Positions 6,319-12,315 of a stretch of DNA of 35,054 bases are shown here, piece by piece; positions within the stretch are counted from its first letter, which is position 1, and every line of letters begins with the position of its first letter. A program made the position numbers and the translations under genes. The stretch is from a virus. Below the pieces are notes generated by a model. That model was given only the letters and a program-made list of their open reading frames with translations, made no database searches and was not told the origin of the DNA. The stretch spans positions 1 through 35,054 of IMG/VR virus record IMGVR_UViG_3300002144_000660; one strand, given 5' to 3'.

Positions 6319-7773
6319 ATGAAGGATGGATTTAATTTAAAATCAAAGTATATTCCTACTAAAGATCAAAATAATTCAATTGAGGGTTTATTAGATGGAA
6401 TAGGTAAGTACAAACAACAAACTTTGAAAGGAATTACAGGTTCTGGGAAGACATTTGTGTTGGGGAATATTATTAATAATGAAAATAAACCAGCAATAGT
6501 TTTAGCACCTAATAAAGTATTAGCATACCAGCTATACAATGAATTAGTTGAAATGTTCCCTAAAAATTTTGTTGGATATTATGTATCTAACTATGATGTT
6601 TACATACCACCCTATTTCAATAGTAATCTTAATAAAAAAATCGAAGGAACCATAGTTGTAAATCAACAAAATAAGGATTTACGTTATGCAGTTAAGGATT
6701 TTTTGGAGTATTCAGATAAAGCCATTTTAGTATGTTCAAGTACTATTTTATTTCCTACTTTTGAAGATAACTTGTATGGTTTAATTACTAAGCATAAAAG
6801 TTACATTATAAGAAAGTTGAATGAAGAAAGTGTTAAACAAGTTAGGGATTTTAGAAATGAGGGGAAATTGGAAGAAGCAGAACGTTTAGGGAATCATATC
6901 GACCATACTATTAATATGTTATTACCTTCAGATAGTGAATATTATAATACGGATGTTATTGCAATTTTAGGGGAAAAATTAGGGGATTTTTATTTAACCG
7001 ATTATTTCAAAAAATCAAAACCAAATCTGTTTATTGATGAATCTCATTTAACATTACTACAATTAAAAGCATTACCTAGTGCTAACAAAGTTAGATTAAC
7101 AAAGTTAGTAGATAAAGGATTTTATATAAGCAATGTCATTAAAAACAATGTATTAAATTTTGATGCTTTAAAAGATAGAGTAAATACAATAACTTATATG
7201 TCTGCTACCCCATCTAAATTTGAATTAGATAATAGTGAATATGTTTCGGAGTTAGTGACACGTCCTAATAATATAGTAGACCCAAAAATCATTATTAAAG
7301 AAGGTGAATATTTTGGTGGTGGGAAAATGATTAATGATGTTAGAGATACAATTGGGAAAGGTGAAACTGTTTTCATAAACTGCATTTCACGAAAATCAGT
7401 TAGTAATATTCATACTTTACTCTCACACAACAACATTGAAAGTGAAGTTATACATTTCAAAATAAAACAAAATGAACGTAAGGAAATCTTAAAAGATTTA
7501 AGGGGTGGTAAAATTAATGTTATTATTGGTATCAATATGCTACGTGAAGGGCTTGATGTAAAACAATGTTCTTTAGTAATTGTTGAGCAAGCAAGTAGGA
7601 ATAATTTTTTACGTACTAAATCATGTTTAATCCAAATATCAGGTAGAGCTGCTAGAAATGTAAATGGGGAGGTGTTTATGTGTTGTAATCATATATCATC
7701 ATCATTAGCAGGTGCAATGGATGAAATAGATTATAGAAGAAAGTCACAATTATTAAATATAGGATCACTATAA
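6319..7773 (+). CDS. UvrB-like helicase lacking the C-terminal UVR region
   Basis: A 484-residue superfamily 2 ATPase matching the core of excinuclease subunit UvrB: TLKGITGSGKT (Walker A 38-45), VLAPNKVLAYQLYNE, a YYVSNYDVYIPPYF segment at the UvrB beta-hairpin (87-100), FIDESH (Walker B 238-243), MSATP (294-298), GINMLREGLD (404-413) and QISGRAARN (439-447). Cellular UvrB is about 660-680 residues. This one ends soon after motif VI, so the C-terminal region with the UvrC-binding UVR motif is absent, and internal segments are shortened. No UvrA or UvrC is encoded in the window. It could work with the phage UV endonuclease, load onto host UvrA, or interfere with host repair. Confidence 0.82.
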   Translation: MKDGFNLKSKYIPTKDQNNSIEGLLDGIGKYKQQTLKGITGSGKTFVLGNIINNENKPAIVLAPNKVLAYQLYNELVEMFPKNFVGYYVSNYDVYIPPYFNSNLNKKIEGTIVVNQQNKDLRYAVKDFLEYSDKAILVCSSTILFPTFEDNLYGLITKHKSYIIRKLNEESVKQVRDFRNEGKLEEAERLGNHIDHTINMLLPSDSEYYNTDVIAILGEKLGDFYLTDYFKKSKPNLFIDESHLTLLQLKALPSANKVRLTKLVDKGFYISNVIKNNVLNFDALKDRVNTITYMSATPSKFELDNSEYVSELVTRPNNIVDPKIIIKEGEYFGGGKMINDVRDTIGKGETVFINCISRKSVSNIHTLLSHNNIESEVIHFKIKQNERKEILKDLRGGKINVIIGINMLREGLDVKQCSLVIVEQASRNNFLRTKSCLIQISGRAARNVNGEVFMCCNHISSSLAGAMDEIDYRRKSQLLNIGSL

Positions 7774-7775
7774 TT

Positions 7776-8312
7776 ATGAAAAATACAAATTTAAAAGAAC
7801 TAAATCAACAAATTGCGAAATCTTTAAGAGTAAAACCTCTTAAAATTACATACAAAATATCTGAAAAAGCAAAATCTAAATTTGGACATTGTCGTTATAT
7901 AGAACCAGGTCATTATTTAATAAATTTATCTTCTTTTATATTAAATACTGAGTTAGAAAAGGATACTATATGTCATGAACTTTGTCATGCTTATGATCAT
8001 TATTATTTTAAATCATTACCACAGAATAATGATCCTGCTCCTCACGGAATTGCTTGGAAGATGTTAATGGAAAAAGTTTTTGGTTATGTTAATGTAAAAG
8101 CTCAAGGTATCCACCAATCGAACTCTAGATCACAAGAATTATTAAAAGTAGGAAATGGAATGTTTGATCTTTATATTAAAGGTAATAAAAAAGCTATATT
8201 TAAAATTTCAGATAATATGGTTGATATAAGAACTCCTCAAAATAAATTTTTTGATAATATTTTAGAGGAAGAAAAATATATGACTATGTTTATTGATATT
8301 TATAAAAAGTAA
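7776..8312 (+). CDS. SprT-like zinc metalloprotease
   Basis: A 178-residue protein with the SprT/Spartan active site: HELCH at residues 67-71 and the third zinc ligand His90 in PHGIAWKMLM. The upstream segment (FGHCRYIEPGHYLINLS) also fits the family. The C-terminal four-Cys zinc ribbon of many SprT proteins is not visible. Eukaryotic Spartan degrades proteins crosslinked to DNA; phage SprT-like proteins are less characterised. It starts 2 nt after the UvrB-like stop, so the two are co-expressed, which favours a role in clearing DNA-protein crosslinks. That role is inference; the peptidase call itself is secure. Confidence 0.82.
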   Translation: MKNTNLKELNQQIAKSLRVKPLKITYKISEKAKSKFGHCRYIEPGHYLINLSSFILNTELEKDTICHELCHAYDHYYFKSLPQNNDPAPHGIAWKMLMEKVFGYVNVKAQGIHQSNSRSQELLKVGNGMFDLYIKGNKKAIFKISDNMVDIRTPQNKFFDNILEEEKYMTMFIDIYKK

Positions 8313-8353
8313 ATGCGACTTTGGTTGGTTCCCCGAGATATTGTTCGTATATT
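8312..8353 (+). promoter_or_regulatory. Conserved early/middle promoter module, copy 6
   Basis: AATGC at 8312-8316, TTGG at 8325-8328, 19 nt, TATATT at 8348-8353 within TTCGTATATT (8344-8353). TTGG can pair with CCGA (8333-8336) around TTCC. A short leader ends in AATAAAGGTT before the ATG at 8386. The module starts right at the SprT-like stop codon. Confidence 0.75.
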
Positions 8354-8385
8354 CCGGGGGTAATAAGGAAATAAAAATAAAGGTT

Positions 8386-8652
8386 ATGACAAAAAGAGAA
8401 ATTCAAAGACTCCACAGAGAGCAATTTTTTACAATAGTATGTGAAAAATATCCAGGAACAGTAATTGATAGTGATGGTTTTGAGAGATGGAACATCGACA
8501 TGGAAAATGGCTTCAGATTTGATTTAAGTGGTATTAGTTATGGTGGTCAAATTGATTGTTATGAGATTCGAGGATCCGAACAATATGAAGAAGGTCAAGT
8601 ACTAGAAAAAGAATTACAACTAATTTGGAATTCATTAAAATTCAATTCTTAA
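8386..8652 (+). CDS. Small acidic hypothetical protein
   Basis: An 88-residue protein of unknown function. The frame is open further upstream to 8293, but that would run across the promoter and leader. The ATG at 8386 sits immediately after the AATAAAGGTT box used by other genes, so I choose it. The N-terminus (MTKREIQRLHREQFF) is an amphipathic helix; the remainder (RWNIDMENGFRFDLSG and so on) looks like a small antiparallel beta sheet with an acidic surface. No signal peptide or membrane segment. It leads a run of four tiny genes, a typical phage early cluster in which host-takeover or inhibitor proteins are often found; that context is the only hint of a role. Confidence 0.7.
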   Translation: MTKREIQRLHREQFFTIVCEKYPGTVIDSDGFERWNIDMENGFRFDLSGISYGGQIDCYEIRGSEQYEEGQVLEKELQLIWNSLKFNS

Positions 8653-8663
8653 ACCAAAAAAAG

Positions 8664-8864
8664 ATGAGCGAAGACAAAATAAACATTGGAGATATAATGC
8701 TACACGATGGGTATCCTATTGACAAAGACAATCAGTTAGTTAACGTAAGGATAGATGGCTTTATTGAAGACACTAATTTGATTAAATGCTCATTCTTTGA
8801 TGAACACTTCACTAACCACATTACAACTAAAGATGAATTAAACCAAAACAAAGATGACATTTAA
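8664..8864 (+). CDS. Small hypothetical protein
   Basis: A 66-residue acidic protein (MSEDKINIGDIMLHDGYPID at the start). The frame is open to 8625, but that start lies inside the previous gene; the ATG at 8664, 11 nt after the previous stop and preceded by an A-rich stretch, is more likely. Probably a small beta-rich fold; I do not recognise it. Its last codons overlap the next gene by 11 nt, so it belongs to the same operon. Confidence 0.6.
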   Translation: MSEDKINIGDIMLHDGYPIDKDNQLVNVRIDGFIEDTNLIKCSFFDEHFTNHITTKDELNQNKDDI

Positions 8865-9048
8865 AGAAACTTTACTAGCAACTATTGAAGATAATCGACT
8901 AGAAATATTGATGCCTTCCCGAGAATACTCCGAAGAAGAACGCGTATACATGCGTGGTTATAATCAAGCGCTGGAGGATATGCTTGATGATTATGACAGC
9001 GAATTATACACCATTAATCACGATAAATACACATACTCATTAAATTAA
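8854..9048 (+). CDS. Small hypothetical protein
   Basis: A 64-residue protein rich in Glu, Asp and Tyr with an N-terminal amphipathic helix (TFKETLLATIEDNRLEIL) and a second helix RVYMRGYNQALEDMLDDYD. Negative charge dominates, which is common among small phage early proteins that bind host nucleic-acid-binding proteins, but nothing specific is recognisable. It starts inside the end of the previous gene and ends 7 nt before the next. Confidence 0.6.
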   Translation: MTFKETLLATIEDNRLEILMPSREYSEEERVYMRGYNQALEDMLDDYDSELYTINHDKYTYSLN

Positions 9049-9055
9049 TAAACAT

Positions 9056-9253
9056 ATGAATCCAGTAAAAGAACATTTTTTAGAAAAATCAACAAGTAAA
9101 GAAATACTTGACATTGTGGAATGCCTTGATAGGGCTGAACAAGCAAATCTTTTAATTGAGGTAGTTTATACTGCTTTAAAGGAGATGAAATCTTATCCTA
9201 AATCTTCTCCATTACTTTGCTTACAAGTTGCATTAGAAGATTGGGATATTTAA
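9056..9253 (+). CDS. Small helical hypothetical protein
   Basis: A 65-residue, mostly helical protein (EILDIVECLDRAEQANLLIEVVYTALKEM). It is the last gene of the unit begun at 8386. Its final codons overlap the -33 position of the next promoter copy (TTGG at 9241-9244). No family is recognised. Confidence 0.6.
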   Translation: MNPVKEHFLEKSTSKEILDIVECLDRAEQANLLIEVVYTALKEMKSYPKSSPLLCLQVALEDWDI

Positions 9254-9270
9254 AAATCTTTTCGTATATT
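9241..9270 (+). promoter_or_regulatory. Conserved early/middle promoter module, copy 7 (minimal)
   Basis: TTGG at 9241-9244, 20 nt, TATATT at 9265-9270 within TTCGTATATT (9261-9270). This copy lies across the end of the upstream gene and lacks both the inverted repeat and the upstream AATGC block. The leader of 22 nt ends in AATAAGTT before the ATG at 9293. Confidence 0.65.
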
Positions 9271-9292
9271 ACACACAAATAAATAATAAGTT

Positions 9293-9475
9293 ATGGCAAA
9301 AAATAAAGAATTAAAAGTAGAATTAATTAATGAGTTATCATTTTTGGTAGGGTTACAAGATAAAGTTTGGAAATATCACCCAAACAACCCAAATGCAGAT
9401 AGCATTGTTGATGAATATGCTAAACTTCAAATGGATATTGAAGCAATTGAAGAACAACTTTCAAAAATCGACTAA
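9293..9475 (+). CDS. Small coiled-coil hypothetical protein
   Basis: A 60-residue helical protein. Its two heptad-like segments (KVELINELSFLVGLQDKVW and VDEYAKLQMDIEAIEEQLSKI) are joined by HPNNPNADS, suggesting a short antiparallel helical hairpin. It has its own promoter and is the last protein gene before the RNA island. Function unknown. Confidence 0.6.
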   Translation: MAKNKELKVELINELSFLVGLQDKVWKYHPNNPNADSIVDEYAKLQMDIEAIEEQLSKID

Positions 9476-9483
9476 CTCTAAAT

Positions 9484-9579
9484 AGGGGGAGTAAAACGTA
9501 ATATCCTAAGATCACAATCGACGGATTGCTTAGGTCGGGACCTTGATGCTGAAAGCGCGCTATAAAGGTGAAGCCCCCT
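9484..9579 (+). ncRNA. Putative multi-branched structured RNA next to tRNA genes
   Basis: A 96-nt element closed by AGGGGG (9484-9489) pairing with CCCCCT (9574-9579). Inside, CCTAAG (9505-9510) pairs with CTTAGG (9529-9534) and continues as CAATC/GATTG (9515-9519/9524-9528) around GACG, leaving a 4-nt bulge ATCA. A second arm is ACCTT (9540-9544) with AAGGT (9565-9569), enclosing GATGCTGAAAGC and the self-complementary AGCGCGCT (9554-9561). The result is a three-way junction. There is no T-arm, so it is not a tRNA, and I cannot match it to a known ribozyme or riboswitch. It ends 6 nt before tRNA-Leu, so it may be processed from the same transcript. Confidence 0.55.
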
Positions 9580-9585
9580 TAATTT

Positions 9586-9669
9586 GCTACTGTGGTGGAA
9601 TTGGTAGACACGTGGGACTTAAAATCCCATTCTGATTGTGGAGTGCGGGTTCGATTCCCGCCAGTAGTA
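9586..9669 (+). tRNA. tRNA-Leu (anticodon TAA)
   Basis: The acceptor stem GCTACTG pairs with CAGTAGT (one G-T wobble). The anticodon stem TGGGA/TCCCA encloses CTTAAAA, giving anticodon TAA for UUA codons. A long variable arm fits class II Leu, and the T-arm is GCGGG-TTCGATT-CCCGC. No CCA is encoded. UUA is heavily used in this AT-rich phage. Confidence 0.93.
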
Positions 9670-9677
9670 CAATTTAT

Positions 9678-9751
9678 GGACTCATAGCTCAATTGGATAG
9701 AGCATCGCCCTTCTAAGGCGACGGTTATAGGTTCGACTCCTATTGGGTTCA
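9678..9751 (+). tRNA. tRNA-Arg (anticodon TCT)
   Basis: A full cloverleaf: acceptor GGACTCA with TGGGTTC (G-T wobbles), D-arm AGCTCAATTGGATAGAGC, anticodon stem TCGCC/GGCGA around CTTCTAA (anticodon TCT, reading AGA), and T-loop TTCGACT. It is 8 nt downstream of tRNA-Leu. AGA is the dominant Arg codon in the structural genes. Confidence 0.92.
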
Positions 9752-9760
9752 CAAAAAAAC

Positions 9761-9837
9761 AGTCATGTATCTCCTCAAGCTTATACCTTGTAGAAAGAGT
9801 AATTGGTTACATATGGGTTCAATTCCCATCTTGGCTA
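9761..9837 (+). pseudogene. Degenerate tRNA-like sequence
   Basis: A perfect T-arm, ATGGG-TTCAATT-CCCAT (9813-9829), is followed by CTTGGCT and discriminator A. AGTCATG (9761-9767) can pair with CTTGGCT at six of seven positions. The middle does not fold into normal D- and anticodon arms: no 5-bp stem with a 7-nt loop sits at the right distance, and only a small GTAA/TTAC hairpin is visible. Most likely a decayed tRNA or a tRNA-like processing signal. Confidence 0.45.
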
Positions 9838-9859
9838 CAGTGGATAAAACCACACATTT

Positions 9860-9944
9860 GGAAGATTGGCAGAGTGGTCGATCGCGGCAGTCTTGAAAAC
9901 TGTTGTACCGCAAGGTACCGTAGGTTCGAATCCTACATCTTCCG
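9860..9944 (+). tRNA. tRNA-Ser (anticodon TGA)
   Basis: The acceptor stem GGAAGAT/ATCTTCC is perfect, with discriminator G typical of Ser. The anticodon loop CTTGAAA (anticodon TGA, reading UCA) is on stem GCAGT/ACTGT. A long variable arm contains TACC/GGTA, and the T-arm is GTAGG-TTCGAAT-CCTAC. Class II structure as expected. Confidence 0.93.
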
Positions 9945-9948
9945 CATA

Positions 9949-10022
9949 GGACTTTTAGCTCAGTTGGTTAGAGCACCACACTCATAATGCGTAGGCCGTA
10001 GGTTCGAGCCCTACAAGGTCCA
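9949..10022 (+). tRNA. tRNA-Met (anticodon CAT), imperfect anticodon stem
   Basis: The acceptor GGACTTT pairs with AAGGTCC. The D-arm AGCTCAGTTGGTTAGAGC and T-arm GTAGG-TTCGAGC-CCTAC are standard. The anticodon loop CTCATAA gives CAT. The anticodon stem CCACA/TGCGT has two mismatches (C-T at the top, A-C in the middle), so the gene may be drifting. The GG start and loop sequence favour elongator Met; a lysidine-modified Ile tRNA cannot be excluded. Confidence 0.82.
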
Positions 10023-10026
10023 CTTT

Positions 10027-10056
10027 AAGGGAGATAGCTTGGCTATCACCCTTTTT
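10027..10056 (+). terminator. Strong intrinsic terminator closing the tRNA island
   Basis: The stem AAGGG-a-GATAGC (10027-10038) pairs with GCTATC-a-CCCTT (10042-10053) with a single A-A mismatch and loop TTG, and runs into TTTTT (10052-10056). This is the clearest Rho-independent terminator in the window. Confidence 0.9.
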
Positions 10057-10110
10057 CTGTTTACCTTATCTTATATTTTATAGGGGTCCCAAATAAAAAC
10101 AAAAACAATT

Positions 10111-10509
10111 ATGGAAACAATTTATTTTATCGTTGGTGCAGTATCAGTATCCGTTCTATTCGTAGTAGGGTGGTTGGTGAGTGTTGTGTCAAAACAATCA
10201 AAACAAATCCACAACTTAGAAAGAGTTGTGAGTAGTATCGAAGCAAATGATATTACCGAAAGTGATGTACGAGGTATTGTTGACTCTAGAGTTGACAAAT
10301 ATTCTTTATATGTAGACAAAAGGTTTGATGACTCATTAAGATTATCTGATGATAATTTTAGAGAAATAAACCAATCTTCTAGTAGACAATTTGAAAATGT
10401 TTATCGTGATATAAACGAATTATCAAAAAATCTACAGGAGAGAATTTATAATAATCAAGTAACAAATACTAGAAAGGTAACCGATGGTGATCTTCAATCT
10501 GAGTATTAA
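10111..10509 (+). CDS. Membrane-anchored coiled-coil protein
   Basis: A 132-residue protein with one N-terminal hydrophobic segment (about residues 4-26, YFIVGAVSVSVLFVVGWLV) followed by Lys, then a long charged helical part with heptad-like spacing (SKQIHNLERVVSSIEAN, RQFENVYRDINELSKNLQERI). It is likely inserted in the host inner membrane with the coiled coil in the cytoplasm. No family is recognised; candidate roles are a spanin-like or superinfection-related protein or a membrane tether for replication, all conjecture. The gene is flanked by GGGGTCCC (10083-10090) and its reverse complement GGGACCCC (10526-10533). Confidence 0.72.
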   Translation: METIYFIVGAVSVSVLFVVGWLVSVVSKQSKQIHNLERVVSSIEANDITESDVRGIVDSRVDKYSLYVDKRFDDSLRLSDDNFREINQSSSRQFENVYRDINELSKNLQERIYNNQVTNTRKVTDGDLQSEY

Positions 10510-10519
10510 TATTTATTAA
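10508..10519 (+). promoter_or_regulatory. Variant late-type motif AATATTTATTAA
   Basis: It differs from the common AATATTTATAA by one inserted T and lies 25 nt before the ATG at 10545, farther than in the other copies. It overlaps the end of the preceding gene. A weak candidate only. Confidence 0.3.
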
Positions 10520-10544
10520 CATATAGGGACCCCTTAAAATTAAT

Positions 10545-10727
10545 ATGATGGAACACGATTATAAGTTATACGAAGAATATGGTTATAAATCTCATAATTT
10601 AGGGTTATTTGAAGAGTGGAGAAATATAACTTCATCTATAATATCCAACAACCCAAAAATGAATCGAGGGGAAGCTGCCCAAATGGCTTATAATACTTTA
10701 GTGGGGAGCCAAAAAGTAAATGATTGA
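10545..10727 (+). CDS. Small hypothetical protein
   Basis: A 60-residue protein with aromatic- and acid-rich helices (YKLYEEYGYKSHNLGLFEEW) and a C-terminal NRGEAAQMAYNTLV helix. Two ATG codons are adjacent (10545 and 10548); either could be used. It overlaps the next gene by 8 nt, so the two are a pair. No family or localisation signal is recognised. Confidence 0.65.
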   Translation: MMEHDYKLYEEYGYKSHNLGLFEEWRNITSSIISNNPKMNRGEAAQMAYNTLVGSQKVND

Positions 10728-11154
10728 TCCCGAAAAAATATTTAACTTATTTTCCCAAATTGATGAGGGAGAAACCTCTCAAAAGGTAGTAGGGCAATTA
10801 ATGAAAGTTCAAGATTCACCAGCTTTCAAATTAGGTATGTTCAAAAAAATTATCTTTAACCATCTATCATTTAATGATAGTTTAATTAATTTGGTTAAAC
10901 GCGTAGATGAGGATTTTGACGTAGACGATGTGAAAAACGCAAGCGAATACATTATATACACTAAAGCATGGGAATTTATCGTGGATTTTGATTTAAAAGA
11001 TACAGAAAGCTTTTCAATACTCAAAAAATACTCATCTCAGGAATTACAAGCATCTTTTAAACTTGCAATTAACTTCTTTCAGGAAATAGAAGAATATGAA
11101 AAATGCTCCCACCTCCACCAAATAGAAAAAGCAATTCAGTTTTTCTTAATTTAA
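10720..11154 (+). CDS. Helical hypothetical protein
   Basis: A 144-residue acidic, nearly all-helical protein without signal peptide or membrane segments. It overlaps the previous gene by 8 nt. The regular alternation of helices (FKLGMFKKIIFNHL, SLINLVKRVDEDF, QASFKLAINFFQEIEEYEKC) suggests a compact helical bundle, as seen in phage tail-assembly or chaperone proteins, but I cannot name a family. It is followed by a small hairpin GGATAT/ATATCC (11159-11173). Confidence 0.65.
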   Translation: MIDPEKIFNLFSQIDEGETSQKVVGQLMKVQDSPAFKLGMFKKIIFNHLSFNDSLINLVKRVDEDFDVDDVKNASEYIIYTKAWEFIVDFDLKDTESFSILKKYSSQELQASFKLAINFFQEIEEYEKCSHLHQIEKAIQFFLI

Positions 11155-11202
11155 ACTTGGATATCAGATATCCCTCCCGTAACTTCAAATCACAGGTTTA
11201 AA

Positions 11203-11252
11203 AAATAAGGAATAAAGGGAATAAGGGAATAGGGAAATAGGGGAATAAGGAT
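11203..11252 (+). repeat. Purine-rich degenerate tandem repeat (GGGAATA-like)
   Basis: About six imperfect units of GGAATAA/GGGAATA occupy 11203-11252 with almost no pyrimidine other than T. It lies between the hairpin at 11159-11173 and the promoter at 11255-11284. It could be slippage-generated, or a binding tract upstream of that promoter. Confidence 0.6.
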
Positions 11253-11254
11253 AG

Positions 11255-11284
11255 GTTGGATGCCGGGGGAAATATTCGTATATT
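11255..11284 (+). promoter_or_regulatory. Conserved early/middle promoter module, copy 8
   Basis: TTGG at 11256-11259, 19 nt, TATATT at 11279-11284 within TTCGTATATT (11275-11284). TTGG is followed by ATG-CCGG, a weak inverted repeat. The leader is 20 nt and A-rich, without the AAAGGTT box. Confidence 0.7.
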
Positions 11285-11304
11285 AATACATAAATAATAA
11301 AAAT

Positions 11305-11514
11305 ATGAGATATCGTAGTGTAGTTTTGGACATGACCGTAACATTGGATGCCAAACTAAAACAATTAGAAACCGCTGTTAACCGCCAACAGCCTGTTAGG
11401 GATTTCCTCCAAGTAATTGAAGAATCTAAGGAAATTTTAAGTGAAATTCAATCCTACATTGAACGTGAGGAACGTTCCGCCGGAGAGATAAACAAAACAA
11501 ATTATAATAAATAG
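11305..11514 (+). CDS. Small coiled-coil hypothetical protein
   Basis: A 69-residue protein. After a short beta strand (RYRSVVLDMTVTL) it is one long charged helix (KLKQLETAVN, QVIEESKEILSEIQSYIEREE) with leucine/isoleucine heptads, so it probably oligomerises. It is the first gene after promoter copy 8 and 15 nt ahead of the HD-domain gene. No family is recognised. Confidence 0.65.
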   Translation: MRYRSVVLDMTVTLDAKLKQLETAVNRQQPVRDFLQVIEESKEILSEIQSYIEREERSAGEINKTNYNK

Positions 11515-11529
11515 TAAAAAATAAAAGTT

Positions 11530-12315
11530 ATGAATCTAACAGCAGAAAAAATCCAATTAAATTGGGTCGAATTTATGAGTAATATTGATACTCATATATC
11601 ATCACCTCGTAAGGAGAAATTAGTTGAATTTTATGAAAAGTATCAAGAGCGAATTATGCTCATGCCTGCTGCTCATAAAAAAGAATATCATTCTGCCTTT
11701 CCGGGTGGTTATGTTGATCATGTTAACCGTGTTGTAAGAGGTGCTTTATCTATGTCGGGTCTTTGGGAAGGTTTTGGTTGTGATATGAATACATTTACTA
11801 CTGAGGAATTGGTATTTTCTGCTATTAATCATGATTTAGGTAAAATGGGTTCGGAAGATGAAGAATCATATATACCTCAGACTGATAAATGGAGACGTGA
11901 AAAATTAGGAGAGGATTATATGTTTAATAAGAAAGTACCATTTGCTTCGGTTCCGGATCGTGGATTATTTATGTTACAATCGCATGGTATTACGTATACC
12001 TTTAATGAAATGTTAGCAATCCAGACTCATGATGGTTTATATGATGATGCTAATAAAAAATACCTAATGACGTATATGCCAGAACAAAAACCACGCACTT
12101 CATTACCTTATATTCTACATCAGGCCGATATGATGGCTGCTAGAATTGAGTTTGAGATTGAATGGTTACCTAAATTAAACGGTAGCGTGGATACTTCAAA
12201 AACTAATTTTACATTGGCGTCAAATAATAAAAAACAACACATATCTAACACTAAGAATAAGGCTCTAGGGTCAATACAAAGTGAAGGATTAAGAAATATA
12301 TTTGATAAATTATGA
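11530..12315 (+). CDS. HD-domain phosphohydrolase
   Basis: A 261-residue protein with the metal-binding pattern of HD hydrolases: His64 (YVDHVNRVV), His101-Asp102 (INHDLGKMG), then His152 (QSHGIT), His167 (IQTHDGLY) and Asp200 in HQADMMAARIE. The family removes phosphate from nucleotides or cyclic dinucleotides; related phage enzymes act on dNMPs, dNTPs or alarmones. The substrate cannot be told here. The start follows AATAAAAGTT. Its stop overlaps the next ATG (ATGA). A role in shaping the nucleotide pool or in countering a nucleotide-signalling defence is inference. Confidence 0.8.
   Translation: MNLTAEKIQLNWVEFMSNIDTHISSPRKEKLVEFYEKYQERIMLMPAAHKKEYHSAFPGGYVDHVNRVVRGALSMSGLWEGFGCDMNTFTTEELVFSAINHDLGKMGSEDEESYIPQTDKWRREKLGEDYMFNKKVPFASVPDRGLFMLQSHGITYTFNEMLAIQTHDGLYDDANKKYLMTYMPEQKPRTSLPYILHQADMMAARIEFEIEWLPKLNGSVDTSKTNFTLASNNKKQHISNTKNKALGSIQSEGLRNIFDKL

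Noticed and set aside
8293-8385. Upstream extension of the gene at 8386
   Set aside because: It would be encoded across the end of the SprT-like gene, the promoter and the leader; the ATG at 8386 has the standard AATAAAGGTT context.
9540-9569. Hammerhead-like bases (GATG, GAAA) in the second arm of the structured RNA
   Set aside because: The conserved CTGATGA core and the three-stem arrangement of a hammerhead are absent; I could not match another ribozyme class either.
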